Shown in pieces: positions 27,208 to 36,720 of a stretch of DNA of 64,000 nucleotides. Source of the stretch: Virgibacillus proomii (GTDB lineage Bacteria > Bacillota > Bacilli > Bacillales > Amphibacillaceae). How positions within the stretch are numbered: the first letter of the stretch is position 1; the number at the start of each line of letters is the position of its first letter. The notes under the pieces were generated by a model. That model was not told the DNA's origin. It ran no database searches and saw nothing but the letters and a program-made list of their open reading frames with translations. The position numbers and the translations under genes were made by a program. Location of the stretch: positions 378,149-442,148 of the forward strand of contig NZ_FUFN01000010.1 of NCBI RefSeq assembly GCF_900162615.1, written 5' to 3'.

Positions 27208-28913
27208 AGGAACTGGCATTTGTGGCAAAAATGATGATGAAGGAAAAAAAGGACCTTATTCTTTCGATTGTTTTTGGGTTTATTGCCGGAATTGCGACGG
27301 TTATGCTGTTTTCTGCTAGTGGTTATCTGATTTCGAAAGCTGCCTTTGCCCCACCTTTTTATACATTAATTATTTTAATCGCTTCGGTAAAATTGTTAAG
27401 CTTTGTACGGGCCTTTAGCCGTTATGGAGAACGATTTGTTTCGCATCGGGGGACATTTACGATGCTTAGTCAATTGCGAATGGCTTTTTATGAAAAATTG
27501 GAGCCGTTAGCGCCCGGAATATTTCAAAAGTACCGAAGCGGGGATTTACTTGCACGTATTGTTGGTGATGTCGAAAGTTTACAAAACTTCTTCTTACGAG
27601 TTGTCTATCCTCCTATTGTGCTTGGGCTTGTATTTCTTAGTACGATCTTTTTTACAACCTTTTATTCTATTCAAACCGCTATCTTGCTATTGATCGGCTT
27701 CTTACTGACTACAATAGTCATTCCTGCGCTTTTTGCAATTCGTCAGCGTAAAATTGATAGCCAAGTACGTATGAAACGGGCAAGTTTATCGACAGAGGTA
27801 ACAGAGTTATTATATGGTTTTCGTGATTTGAAAATTTATCAACAGCTGCAAGAGAAGGAGAAGCGGTTGTTAGAAACCTCATATTCATACATTAAGGAAC
27901 AAGAGCAAGAAGAAAGAACGACACTATTCAATCAGTCTTTAAATAACTTTGTTTCTCTCCTCGTTACTTGGGCAGTACTTGCAGTAGGTGCTTACCTCAT
28001 TGGTCAAGGGAATCTGGAAGGGATTTTCTTAGCAATGCTTGTTATGATTTCACTTACGGTCTTTGAAGAAGCGCCAGCAATGGCAGTTTTCCCTATTCAT
28101 TTCAATGAAAGTAAACAGTCATCCGAGAGATTATTTCAAATGGTAGAGAAAAATGACGAACCAAAAGACCTAACTAGTCCGCTTGAAATTTCTGGTGCAC
28201 CGACGGTTGAGATGACAGACGTTACATTTTCCTTTTCGGATGAGCAACGTGCTGCAGTAAAGGCTGCTCATATTCATCTTCCTGCTGGCTCAAAAACAGC
28301 TATTGTCGGAGCGAGTGGTTCCGGAAAATCTACATTAATGCAGTTAATACTGAAATTAGTTACACCGAATAAAGGAAAGGTCTGTATGAACGGTAAGGAT
28401 ATTTCGGATATTCATCCGGAAGATATCTGGCAGATTTGCAATGTTGTACTTCAAGAAAATCATTTCTTTTATGGAACGATTCGTGACAACTTATTGTTAG
28501 CTGATGATACTGCGACGGATGATGCATTACATTCCGTTCTTGCAAAAGTTCAATTAGATCATTGCCAATTGGATGATTCGGTTTATGAAAAAGGAGAAAA
28601 TTTATCTGGCGGGGAAAAACAACGGTTAGCAATAGCTAGAGCAATGCTAAAAGGTGGTAGGTTTTGGCTGCTTGACGAACCTGCTTCTTCCTTAGATGCG
28701 ATTACGGAACAAGTGATTTATCGTCATTTATTTAGGCAAGCGAAAGACGATACGGTCGTCTTAATTAGTCACCGATTAGCTGGAATGGAGCAGATGGATC
28801 AAATTATTGTAATGGAAGATGGGAAAATCGTCGAAACAGGTACGTTTACTGAGTTGATGCAAAAACAAGGCTATTTCTATGAAATGAAAGAACTGGAGAG
28901 CAATTTATTATAA
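27204..28913 (+). CDS. cydC: CydC-type thiol/haem ABC exporter subunit
   Basis: 569 residues, the partner of CydD. Membrane domain from the N-terminus (IVFGFIAGIATVMLFSASGYLI; FARAFSRYGER-like segment VRAFSRYGERFVSHR typical of CydC), then ATPase: Walker A GASGSGKSTLM, VVLQENHFFYGTIRDN, signature LSGGEKQRLAIARAM, Walker B FWLLDEPASSLD, H-loop ISHRLAG. It starts at ATGA over the cydD stop. Last gene of cydABDC, with a hairpin terminator about 160 bp downstream. Confidence 0.92.
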   Translation: MKELAFVAKMMMKEKKDLILSIVFGFIAGIATVMLFSASGYLISKAAFAPPFYTLIILIASVKLLSFVRAFSRYGERFVSHRGTFTMLSQLRMAFYEKLEPLAPGIFQKYRSGDLLARIVGDVESLQNFFLRVVYPPIVLGLVFLSTIFFTTFYSIQTAILLLIGFLLTTIVIPALFAIRQRKIDSQVRMKRASLSTEVTELLYGFRDLKIYQQLQEKEKRLLETSYSYIKEQEQEERTTLFNQSLNNFVSLLVTWAVLAVGAYLIGQGNLEGIFLAMLVMISLTVFEEAPAMAVFPIHFNESKQSSERLFQMVEKNDEPKDLTSPLEISGAPTVEMTDVTFSFSDEQRAAVKAAHIHLPAGSKTAIVGASGSGKSTLMQLILKLVTPNKGKVCMNGKDISDIHPEDIWQICNVVLQENHFFYGTIRDNLLLADDTATDDALHSVLAKVQLDHCQLDDSVYEKGENLSGGEKQRLAIARAMLKGGRFWLLDEPASSLDAITEQVIYRHLFRQAKDDTVVLISHRLAGMEQMDQIIVMEDGKIVETGTFTELMQKQGYFYEMKELESNLL

Positions 28914-29072
28914 GCTGATAGGATAAAGTGAAACTTGGGAGTAGTAAAGGAATAGTAATAAGAGGAAGAGAGCGTAAAAAGTTTGTGTAAATGGATATGT
29001 CTACAATTCCTATTTACACACAAAATGGTTTATACTCCCAACAGGAATTTTACTGCTTCATTTAATTGAAGG

Positions 29073-29117
29073 AAATCTCATTCTGGTAGCTTCATTCTCT
29101 CCCGGAATGAGGTTTTG
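29073..29117 (+). terminator. Terminator of the cyd operon
   Basis: CTCATTCTGG (29077-29086) pairs with CCGGAATGAG (29102-29111) with one wobble, followed by GTTTTGT. Confidence 0.7.
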
Positions 29118-29149
29118 TCATTTAGGGATTTATACCTGCTATCCAATGG

Positions 29150-29470
29150 TAGATATCTTTGTGTAGCTTATGCGCTCGAGCTGGAGCAAACGTCACTCTT
29201 CTTCCTACGATAAGCAACATCTACCCGAATCTAAAGGAAGGCCGACTAAAAGCGTACTTGCCGCTCAGGCGTCGGCATACCCCTGTTTTAGAGGCATGTT
29301 TCCTTTATCCCGGATGGAAGAGTCCGTATTTTACTCATTTCAAAAAAGAGCTTGAGATTTTGCATACGGATGAGAAAAATGACTCCTAAATTCCCACTTC
29401 GACTTCTCGATAATCTCTACAACTCTTAAAGTGGAGTCTTACGATACCTACATTCAGGCAAATAGACTTT
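29150..29470 (+). repeat. Interspersed structured repeat, long copy
   Basis: Left module CTACGATAAGCAACATC and AATCTAAAGGAAGGCCGAC with partners GTCGGCATACCCC and GAGGCATGTTTCCTTT. Core TATCCCGGATGGAAGAG, then GACTCCTAAATTCCCACTTCG. The open frames at 29159 and 29170 fall inside it and are discounted. Confidence 0.75.
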
Positions 29471-29471
29471 G

Positions 29472-32400
29472 TCATGAAAAGTTATAAAGTTTTGCTTTAT
29501 TGACTTTCATCATTTCATCTCTTATTACAAAAGATACCTTTGTTCCGTGCCCGGGCGTGCTGGCGATTTGCAGCCCCGTTCCAAAGAAGCGTTTTAATCG
29601 CAGATCGGTATTAATTAGTCCGACTCCTGATTTATGGTCCGTTTTTCTTGCAAAAATTTGTTGTAATGTCACTTGATCTATTCCAACTCCGTCGTCTTCC
29701 ACTGATATTTCTGTATATGACTGAAAGACAGAAATGCGAATAATAATTGTCCCGCCTTCGATACGTTTCATAATACCATGGCGGATAGCATTCTCTACCA
29801 AAGGTTGTATGGAGAGGAATGGAATTTTTAAGTCATCACATTTATCTTTCTCCCAAACAACTTGAAGCCTATTTCCAAATCGCACTTGTTCAATATACAA
29901 ATAAGACCGAACCATACTTAATTCCTCTTCAATCGGAATTAATTCATTCATATTTTTGAACTTAAATTTATTCCTTAAAAAATGGCTAAACTCACTAAGT
30001 AAATCTCGCATTTTTTCTAAATCCATTATACTTAGACTTGCTAACGCATTTAAGGTGTTAAATAAAAAGTGAGGCTGGATTTGCGCTTGTAGCCAAGCGG
30101 CCTCTAATTGCAACTGCTCTTGAACAACTCGTTTAATCGTAGTTAATGCCTCAATCCGTGATCTTATTTCCATTGCTTCTACCGGTTTGGTTACATAATC
30201 ATTTGCCCCAGCTAAAAATCCGCTACGGATATCATGCGGCTGACTTCTAGCAGTAAGTAATAAAATTGGCAGCTCCGTTAGCGAAAAACGTTTACGTATT
30301 ATTTGAGTTAGCTCATATCCGGACATTTGTGGCATCATAATGTCGGAAATTACTAAATCCCATTCTTGCTGATGCAATACAGCTAGTGCTTCTTTTCCGC
30401 TTGTTACTGCGGTAATATCATATTCCTCCGGACGAAGGATTGCTTTTAACACCTCAAGATTTACTGGATCATCATCAACAATCAATATGTTTAATCGATT
30501 AGTAGTACGATTTTGTGTGGTTGTATGATTATTATCTGGATAGATCTCAAATTCTTCTGTATCCAATTGGCTATCGTCTGGAAGCGGTTTAGTACGTAAT
30601 GTCAATTGTTCAGAAGACTTAGAAGTTAGCTTGTTCTCGTCTGCCAATTTTAGAGAGAAAATGAATTCTGAGCCTTTTCCTAAATTGGAATTCACTTCTA
30701 ATGTACCACCATGAAGTTCGACTAATTGTTTAGAAATACTTAACCCTAAGCCAAACCCTCCCTCTATCATCGTCTCATTAGGATTTGCTTGTTCATAAGG
30801 TTGGAACAGGCGTTTTAGCAAATCTCTATCCATGCCAATTCCTGTGTCTTTAATTGCGATGAATGCTTTGTCGTCTTTTATAAAAGCGCGGATATAAATC
30901 TGACCTTCGCTTGTATATTTCACAGCGTTGTGAAGTAAATTAAACACAATTTGAATCACTCGATTTTCATCAGCAAATACTGGAGGAAAGTCCTCAGGTA
31001 TTTGATTAATAATTTTTACTGGTTTACCTTCTACCGTAAACTGTAATATATCGATTACCCCTGTAATAATTGGTTCCACGGCTATGCATTTCCTGTGCAG
31101 ACGCGGATTTCCTTGCTGAAGGCTCATCACATCAAGTAAATCATTTAGTATTAAATTCATCCGCCTTCCTACAGATAAAATAGTTTCAAGCTCTTTGACA
31201 CTTCTTTTCTGTAATAATTTTTGTTCCCTTTTCAAAACAGCTTGTGACATGTTTAAAATGCCATGGAGTGGATTTTTGAATTCATGTGATGTGTTTGCCA
31301 AAAATTGATCCTTATGATCATTCATCCTTTGCAATGTAGCTGCAAGTTCTTTGGTGTCACTATGCATTTTAAAATAATCCTTAAACCATACAGCTGCAAA
31401 ACTTCCCATTGCAATATATAAATCAAACGGATAGTGGATAACAGTAACTCCATTTTCTCGCCAAAAGATTGCCCAAGTAAAATGATGAAGTAGTGCAGTA
31501 AGAGAAAAGAGCAATAAAAGATTACTTTTTGGATCTTTTATAAATTTATGCAATATAGCGTTAGCTGTAATAATGGTTGCCGTTGCAACCAACAGAAAGT
31601 AAATAGGAAAAATTTTAATGATTTGCGTTGGATTTAAAAATAATGTGATTCCGGCAGTGCTCAAAAGAATTACTGAATAAATAGGATAAATCCTGCGCCA
31701 ATACGGAAGAAAATGATGATCTGTACATTTTAACATCGCATAGAATCCAATGAGTAGAGCAGCATTAGCTAAGCGAAAATCCCACACATGGCCAATATAC
31801 AATAATTGGTGGAATAATTTTTCATCATTACTTAATAAATTTGTGAGCATTGCAGAAAAAGTAAGTAAAGAGAAATATAAGAGTTTCTTTTCCTTGTTTC
31901 CAAGAAAAAATAACATGGCTGCATAAATAGAATGAACTAGAAAAATAATTGCAGTTGAAATCTGCAGTGTATAGGAATTTTTCATGTCTTTGATAATAGC
32001 AGTTTCTGAACCAAACTTAATAGAGCGAATGATACCACTGCTACGGATATCAACAAAGTTTGCAGCTTGTATCCAAATGTCAATAACTCCGTTTTCGTCT
32101 GCTGTAAAGGTTGTGGAATAAGGTAAGTTTTTCGGTGAGTAGCTGTTTTTATTTTTTGCCACCTGCCCGGATTTTTCTAACAAACGACCATTGACATAGA
32201 CTTCTGAAGCGCTTCGTATACTGGATACTCGCATACTATAATTAAGGTCTTCATCAGGATTAACAAGAATACGCAAACGGTAGGTAGCAAATCCATACGG
32301 TGAACGTAATGCTTCGTTCCATTCGCCTGGAACTTGAATAAGTCCCGGATTACCTATGTCTTGTTGTCTTTCTTGTATTAACAGTGTTGAAGGGTAAAAT

Positions 32401-32609
32401 TCCCACTCGCCATCTAATAAGAGAACCTTATCATCTTTTGCATTCCAGCCTCGTAAATCTAATTGCCCATCCTTAATAGGTGGTAGCTCTTGATTCTGAA
32501 ATGATTTCATCCACAATAATCGAGAACTCGACAACACAATTAAAAATAATCCTAGTAATAAAAAAATAGTCCTTTTTTTCATCAGAAAACTTGCCGATTT
32601 TTTTACCAA
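29472..32609 (-). CDS. 7TM-DISM hybrid sensor kinase with a second LytS-type kinase module
   Basis: A 1045-residue membrane sensor. Order: short membrane anchor; an extracytoplasmic 7TMR-DISMED2-like sugar-binding-type domain (LLDGEWEFYPS, VPGEWNE, GFATYRLRI, YVNGRLLEKSG); seven membrane helices (about residues 210-410); HisKA with NTSHEFKNPLHGI; ATPase (NLLHNAVKYTSEG, DTGIGMDRD, GLGLSISKQLVELHGG); receiver (ILIVDDDPVNLEVL, phospho-Asp in VISDIMMPQMSGYE, Lys in YVTKP); then a second, LytS/HisKA-type kinase (QIQPHFLFNTLNAL, QPLVENAIRHGIM, DDGVGID). TTG at 32609 is chosen because AAGGAG lies 7 bases upstream. No response regulator is adjacent, so its output partner is unknown. Confidence 0.9.
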   Translation of the reverse strand: MVKKSASFLMKKRTIFLLLGLFLIVLSSSRLLWMKSFQNQELPPIKDGQLDLRGWNAKDDKVLLLDGEWEFYPSTLLIQERQQDIGNPGLIQVPGEWNEALRSPYGFATYRLRILVNPDEDLNYSMRVSSIRSASEVYVNGRLLEKSGQVAKNKNSYSPKNLPYSTTFTADENGVIDIWIQAANFVDIRSSGIIRSIKFGSETAIIKDMKNSYTLQISTAIIFLVHSIYAAMLFFLGNKEKKLLYFSLLTFSAMLTNLLSNDEKLFHQLLYIGHVWDFRLANAALLIGFYAMLKCTDHHFLPYWRRIYPIYSVILLSTAGITLFLNPTQIIKIFPIYFLLVATATIITANAILHKFIKDPKSNLLLLFSLTALLHHFTWAIFWRENGVTVIHYPFDLYIAMGSFAAVWFKDYFKMHSDTKELAATLQRMNDHKDQFLANTSHEFKNPLHGILNMSQAVLKREQKLLQKRSVKELETILSVGRRMNLILNDLLDVMSLQQGNPRLHRKCIAVEPIITGVIDILQFTVEGKPVKIINQIPEDFPPVFADENRVIQIVFNLLHNAVKYTSEGQIYIRAFIKDDKAFIAIKDTGIGMDRDLLKRLFQPYEQANPNETMIEGGFGLGLSISKQLVELHGGTLEVNSNLGKGSEFIFSLKLADENKLTSKSSEQLTLRTKPLPDDSQLDTEEFEIYPDNNHTTTQNRTTNRLNILIVDDDPVNLEVLKAILRPEEYDITAVTSGKEALAVLHQQEWDLVISDIMMPQMSGYELTQIIRKRFSLTELPILLLTARSQPHDIRSGFLAGANDYVTKPVEAMEIRSRIEALTTIKRVVQEQLQLEAAWLQAQIQPHFLFNTLNALASLSIMDLEKMRDLLSEFSHFLRNKFKFKNMNELIPIEEELSMVRSYLYIEQVRFGNRLQVVWEKDKCDDLKIPFLSIQPLVENAIRHGIMKRIEGGTIIIRISVFQSYTEISVEDDGVGIDQVTLQQIFARKTDHKSGVGLINTDLRLKRFFGTGLQIASTPGHGTKVSFVIRDEMMKVNKAKLYNFS

Positions 32610-33118
32610 ATTGATTTCTCCTTATACACAGATTAGTGGAATAACTAAAGCATACTCAAAATGTCTCTTCAAAAGAAGGAGAAGCGTCGTAAAGTTTGAG
32701 GGCATAGTTTAAACTGAATGGATGCATTTCAAAGATAGACTTGTAAGAAACAAGCCATTTTTCCTAGCTTTTTAAAAAGCCACAAAAGAGAGGATTAATT
32801 CTATTATAGCTGTAAATACTATTTTGTTCATATCTATATCTCCAAACTTTTCCCAGATTGTTTTTATAAATAAACTCTACTATACTGCTATTCTTAATAA
32901 TAAAATAAAGATTTGTATATTATCCTATTTTTGTGAAAATTTAGCAATTGATTGGAGGGATTAATTATAAGGAGAGACTAAGTAAAATCTAATTGTAAAG
33001 CTTAGATGTATATATAAATTCTAGCGCAAATAATGAAAGTTTTCTTTTAGTAAGGTTCTGGATGTCGGGGTACGACGAGGATTATTAGACTTAAGTTCTG
33101 TAAAATCCCCTCACTTAT
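32610..33118. other. AT-rich intergenic stretch
   Basis: Between the hybrid kinase start and the ribD terminator. No coding frame, repeat core or RNA element recognised; it presumably holds the hybrid kinase promoter. Confidence 0.3.
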
Positions 33119-33159
33119 CAAAAAACAGCAGCAAGCATATTATTATACTTGCTGCTGTA
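33119..33159 (-). terminator. Terminator of ribA-ribD
   Basis: CAGCAGCAAG (33126-33135) pairs with CTTGCTGCTG (33148-33157). On the minus strand the stem is followed by a T5 run, so it terminates the rib genes. Confidence 0.85.
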
Positions 33160-33172
33160 TATTACGAGCTAT

Positions 33173-34276
33173 TCAACGATGATTTTGTTTGTACATTGGA
33201 TATCCTGCCCACTTCATATCTTTACCAATTTTTTCAATCGTAATATCTGTTAGCTCAATTGCTTCTTTCATTGTTTCTACTCCTGTACCTTCTAGGAAGG
33301 TAGGTGCATCTTTTCCACCAATTAATTTTGGAGCCATATATAAGATCACCTTATCAATGAGCTGCTGTTCTAAAAAGGCGGCATTAATCGCACCTCCTGC
33401 CTCCAAAAGAAGGGAGGATACACCTTCTTTTCCTAGATACATTACTACTTGATGGGGGTCTACCATGCTTGTATCCTCTGTCACAATCACCGTTATGCCC
33501 AAAGCCTCTAATGCTTTTCGTTTTTCTTTATCATGGTTCATTGTTGTGAAAATCCATGTTTCCGCCTGCTGATCCTGAACAAGTTGATAGTTGAGTGGAA
33601 TTTTTAATGTAGAATCCATCACGATACGGATTGGATTACGTCCACTTGGAATACGTGCTGTCAGCGCCGGATTATCCTTTAAAACCGTATTTATTCCTGT
33701 TAAAATCGCCATATGTTGATGTCGAAGTTGGTGAACATCTTTTCTCGCTGCATCGGATGTGATCCATTTGCTGTGAGAAGTATGTGTAGCTATTTTACCA
33801 TCCATGGTGATGCCTGTTTTTAGCGTAATAAAGGGTCTTCTTTCTACAATAAATGTGTTAAAAACCTCGTTCATTTTATTTGCTTCTCTTTCTCGAATTC
33901 CAATCTCGACATCAATTCCAGCATTTTTCAGTATTGCAATGCCACTACCAGAAACAATCGGATTTGGATCTAAGGTAGCAATTACCACTTTTTTAACCCC
34001 AGCATTGACGATCGCTTCTGCACAAGGGCCTGTCCTACCATGATGTGAGCAAGGTTCCAGTGTAACGTACAGTGTCCCTCCTCGCGCCTGTTCTTTCGCC
34101 ATACGTAATGCGTGAATCTCGGCATGCGGCTCTCCTGCCTTTAAGTGTGTGCCGATACCAACAATACGTTTATGATTGACAATAACACACCCGACTAATG
34201 GATTCGGGTCGGTTTGTCCTTTCATAGTACGTGCATGATTTAAAGCAATGTCCATATAAAACTCATGTGTCGTCAT
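33173..34276 (-). CDS. ribD: Riboflavin-specific deaminase/reductase RibD
   Basis: A bifunctional enzyme of 367 residues. The N-terminal deaminase has Zn ligands in GEPHAEIHAL and EPCSHHGRTGPC; the C-terminal reductase has LKTGITMDGKIATHTSHSKW, GINTVLKDNPALTAR and LLEAGGAINAAF. It converts the pyrimidine product of GTP cyclohydrolase II in two steps of riboflavin synthesis. It is adjacent to ribA: its start codon meets the ribA stop with no gap. Lumazine synthase and riboflavin synthase genes are absent from the neighbourhood, unlike the usual ribDEAH operon. Confidence 0.93.
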   Translation of the reverse strand: MTTHEFYMDIALNHARTMKGQTDPNPLVGCVIVNHKRIVGIGTHLKAGEPHAEIHALRMAKEQARGGTLYVTLEPCSHHGRTGPCAEAIVNAGVKKVVIATLDPNPIVSGSGIAILKNAGIDVEIGIREREANKMNEVFNTFIVERRPFITLKTGITMDGKIATHTSHSKWITSDAARKDVHQLRHQHMAILTGINTVLKDNPALTARIPSGRNPIRIVMDSTLKIPLNYQLVQDQQAETWIFTTMNHDKEKRKALEALGITVIVTEDTSMVDPHQVVMYLGKEGVSSLLLEAGGAINAAFLEQQLIDKVILYMAPKLIGGKDAPTFLEGTGVETMKEAIELTDITIEKIGKDMKWAGYPMYKQNHR

Positions 34277-35028
34277 TACAACAGTGCTCCTTCCGGTTGA
34301 AAATGCCCGGATTTGTTTATCTTTGTTTGCAAATATTTGCGGTTATATTCAGATATGTCGCCCCATAATGGGGTTCTTCCATTAATAGGAACCTCAGCCT
34401 TTTTAAAAGCCACCAGCTTTTCGGGATTGTTAGTAATGACCGTTACAGGTTTTGATCGTAACCGTTTTAGTACATAGAGGGCATCTTGATAATTTCTTGA
34501 ATCATTCACAAAGCCTAGGCTTTCATTTGCTTCGACTGTATCATATCCATTTTCCTGAAGGATATATGTCATCGCTTTACTAAATAAGCCAATTCCTCTG
34601 CCTTCATGATTAGCCAAATAGAATAATGCCCCAGAACCGTTTTCCTTAATTCGTGTCATTGCTTCTCGCAATTGAAAACCGCAGTCGCATCGCTTGCTGC
34701 CGAAAATATCGCCTGTATGACAAATAGAGTGCATTCGGACGAGTGCATTGTCAGTATTGGCAAAGTCACCATAGACTAGCACACTGGATTGTTGAGACTC
34801 AGCTAAATTTACGGAGGATAACTTCTCAATGATTGATTGATAATCGTCAGTGACTACTTTAGAGTTAAGCCAGCAATACCAATGAAATAGGCTTGTCTCT
34901 CCGTATAAATTGACAGGCAATTGAATAGGACCGACTAAATATATTGCATCGTAATCTGTATCTATCCGTTGTATTTTATCTTGTAAAATAGAAAAAACAT
35001 GAGGATCTAGCTTCCTTTGTTGTTCCAT
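34276..35028 (-). CDS. ribA: GTP cyclohydrolase II, standalone RibA
   Basis: 250 residues, a single-domain GTP cyclohydrolase II rather than the fused RibBA of many Bacilli. Zn-binding CHTGDIFGSKRCDCGFQL, catalytic HEGRGIGL, and LGFVNDSRNYQDAL. The ATG at 35028 is chosen because GGGAGATG precedes it; in-frame codons upstream have no ribosome site. The N-terminal 80 residues diverge from typical RibA. It forms a two-gene operon with ribD. The promoter lies so close (see 35055-35082) that there is no room for an FMN riboswitch. Confidence 0.88.
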   Translation of the reverse strand: MEQQRKLDPHVFSILQDKIQRIDTDYDAIYLVGPIQLPVNLYGETSLFHWYCWLNSKVVTDDYQSIIEKLSSVNLAESQQSSVLVYGDFANTDNALVRMHSICHTGDIFGSKRCDCGFQLREAMTRIKENGSGALFYLANHEGRGIGLFSKAMTYILQENGYDTVEANESLGFVNDSRNYQDALYVLKRLRSKPVTVITNNPEKLVAFKKAEVPINGRTPLWGDISEYNRKYLQTKINKSGHFQPEGALL

Positions 35029-35054
35029 TTTGTCATCTCCCTTCATTATTCTTA

Positions 35055-35082
35055 AGTATAATGAATTCTTTTGTGAATGCAA
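35055..35082 (-). promoter_or_regulatory. Promoter of ribA-ribD
   Basis: On the minus strand TTGCAT (35082-35077), a 16-base spacer and TATACT (35060-35055). The start codon is only 27 bases downstream of the -10 box. Confidence 0.55.
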
Positions 35083-35496
35083 AGATTGAAAAAACTGCCC
35101 TTAAGTTTCCCTCTATTACTCAATGCACTCACATTACTATCATTCAATGGTTTTATAGATTCATTCTCGATATACTCAAAATTGATAAACTAATCGAAGC
35201 ATCGAAACAGCAGCTTGCAAAGTCAGAGCAAATTACTACAAAGTTAAACCACTAATCTCAAATAAACGATCCAACGTCGAACCAGATGCAAGCTGTATAA
35301 ATTAAGGAGAGCGTCACACCAAGCCAAAAGGATATGAAACAAAGTGGAAAAGAACTGTATAAAGTGCTAACGCATGAAATGGCAGGAGCTTGTCCGCAGA
35401 AGTATTAACAATAGCAAAAAATCAAGCTAACAATAAAAAAGTATTAGGCAAAATATTACTTCTACGGAAGGGAGAGCAGTGCAATTAATTTTGACT
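35083..35496. other. Intergenic stretch, no gene recognised
   Basis: Holds a 64-codon open frame from 35061 that overlaps the rib promoter and has no ribosome site. Lys- and Ala-rich broken reading from about 35320 could be an eroded gene, but nothing can be identified. Confidence 0.3.
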
Positions 35497-36093
35497 TCAT
35501 GTTCCTTCTCGCCCATCTTTCCCAACAATTCCGTAAAAAAACAGTTTGATGATATCTTCTGTCAAAGGCAGAATTTGTTGATAGATATCTTCTCGTTGCA
35601 TCGCTTCCTGAAAGATTTGTAAATACATTAGCAGCGACTGGTTAGACAATTGTGGATCAATATACCCTTGCTTTTTCCCTTCATTAAACAAGTCCATCGT
35701 CATGGGTAATGCCTTATTGACGTATACTTCTTGAATATAACTGTTGTCATTCTTATATTCTCTCATCATCGTTTGAAAAAAATTGTCGTTTATTTGTTTA
35801 GATGTCTCTGTTTTAGCGAAAACAATCGCTCTCATTTTTTCTTGGAATGGCTGATCACTATATATGATCTGTTCATATCTTTTTAGCTCTTGATTTATAT
35901 AAAAAGCGATTACATCATGGACTAATTGATCCTTACCCCCAAAGTAATTATATATGGTAACTTGAGAAACATTTGCCTTTGCAGCAATTTCTTTGATGGA
36001 AACCTTTTGTATGCCAAATTCCATAAATAAAGCTAGTGCGGCTTGTAAAATATGTGATTTTTTTAGTTCTCGTCTTCTTTGGAAACCATCCAA
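35497..36093 (-). CDS. TetR-family regulator
   Basis: A 198-residue repressor with an N-terminal helix-turn-helix (ILQAALALFMEFGIQKVSIKEIA, ANVSQVTIYNYFGGKDQLV) and a helical ligand-binding domain. I prefer the TTG at 36093, since GGAGG lies 8 bases upstream; a GTG at 36108 lies within or before that site. Divergent from a two-gene ABC exporter, which it presumably represses; candidate operator repeats lie in the shared region at 36142-36216. The ligand is unknown. Confidence 0.88.
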   Translation of the reverse strand: MDGFQRRRELKKSHILQAALALFMEFGIQKVSIKEIAAKANVSQVTIYNYFGGKDQLVHDVIAFYINQELKRYEQIIYSDQPFQEKMRAIVFAKTETSKQINDNFFQTMMREYKNDNSYIQEVYVNKALPMTMDLFNEGKKQGYIDPQLSNQSLLMYLQIFQEAMQREDIYQQILPLTEDIIKLFFYGIVGKDGREGT

Positions 36094-36141
36094 TTGATTC
36101 ACCTCCACTTTAGTTTATTAAAAAATATGTAATAAAACAAT

Positions 36142-36216
36142 AAAATTATTTCATATCCTATTGCAAAGGGGAAAAAATTTGTATATTATGAATAATATTA
36201 TTAAAATTATTTCATA
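36142..36216. promoter_or_regulatory. Candidate TetR operator repeats
   Basis: The 14-base word AAAATTATTTCATA occurs twice in direct orientation, at 36142-36155 and 36203-36216. The second copy is part of a dyad, ATGAATAAT (from 36188) facing ATTATTTCAT (to 36215). Its position just upstream of the tetR-like gene suits autoregulation. AT-rich chance similarity is possible. Confidence 0.4.
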
Positions 36217-36264
36217 ACTTCTTGTTGCTTAGGAAATTATAAAATTAATTCATTGTCGATAATT

Positions 36265-36620
36265 TTTTTAAAAAAGTAGCTTCATCGTCTAGCTTAAAAA
36301 AGCACTGTAGTTATAGCAAACTTCGACCTTTTTTTTCTACGATAAGTTAATGTTAGAGCGAATCTAAAGGAAGGCCGACTAAAAGTGGGCTGCTGCTCGG
36401 GCGTCGGCATACCCCTGTTTTAGAGGCATGTTTCCTTTATCCAAATGTAAGGGGATGTATTTTTCTCATTTCAAAATGTGCTTGATATTTTTCGTGCTGC
36501 TGAGAAAAATGCTCCTAAATACCCGTTTCGTTTGGGTCGACAGGACAGGGTTGCTACGTCAGCGATACATCGCGATTTCTCAAGGAACAGAACTCCTTGA
36601 ATGAAGTTTCATTTTATCGC
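36265..36620 (+). repeat. Interspersed structured repeat, long copy
   Basis: A full copy: AAAGTAGCTTCATCGTCTAG, CTACGATAAGTTAATGTTAG, AATCTAAAGGAAGGCCGAC with GTCGGCATACCCC and TTTCCTTTATCC. The core stem TTTTTCTCA/TGAGAAAAA is followed by CTCCTAAATACCCG, and the 3' hairpin CAAGGA (36581-36586)/TCCTTG (36594-36599) by AATGAAGTTTCATTTTAT. It ends about 100 bp before the ABC exporter gene. Confidence 0.8.
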
Positions 36621-36720
36621 TTTTCAGAAGGTTCTAGTTTTGTACGTCACTAACCGAGTGCTTCTAACTTTTGTTTATTACTTTAGGTTAAAGAAGCCAA
36701 ATATGAGAGGAGTGAATTTC

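Noticed and set aside
29159..29389. Overlapping open frames downstream of cydC
   Set aside because: Inside a long structured-repeat copy; different copies do not conserve the frame.
34980..35100. FMN riboswitch upstream of ribA
   Set aside because: Looked for because of the rib genes, but the -10 box is only 27 bases from the start codon and no RFN-type sequence is present.
35061..35255. 64-codon frame divergent from ribA
   Set aside because: Overlaps the rib promoter, lacks a ribosome site and matches nothing.
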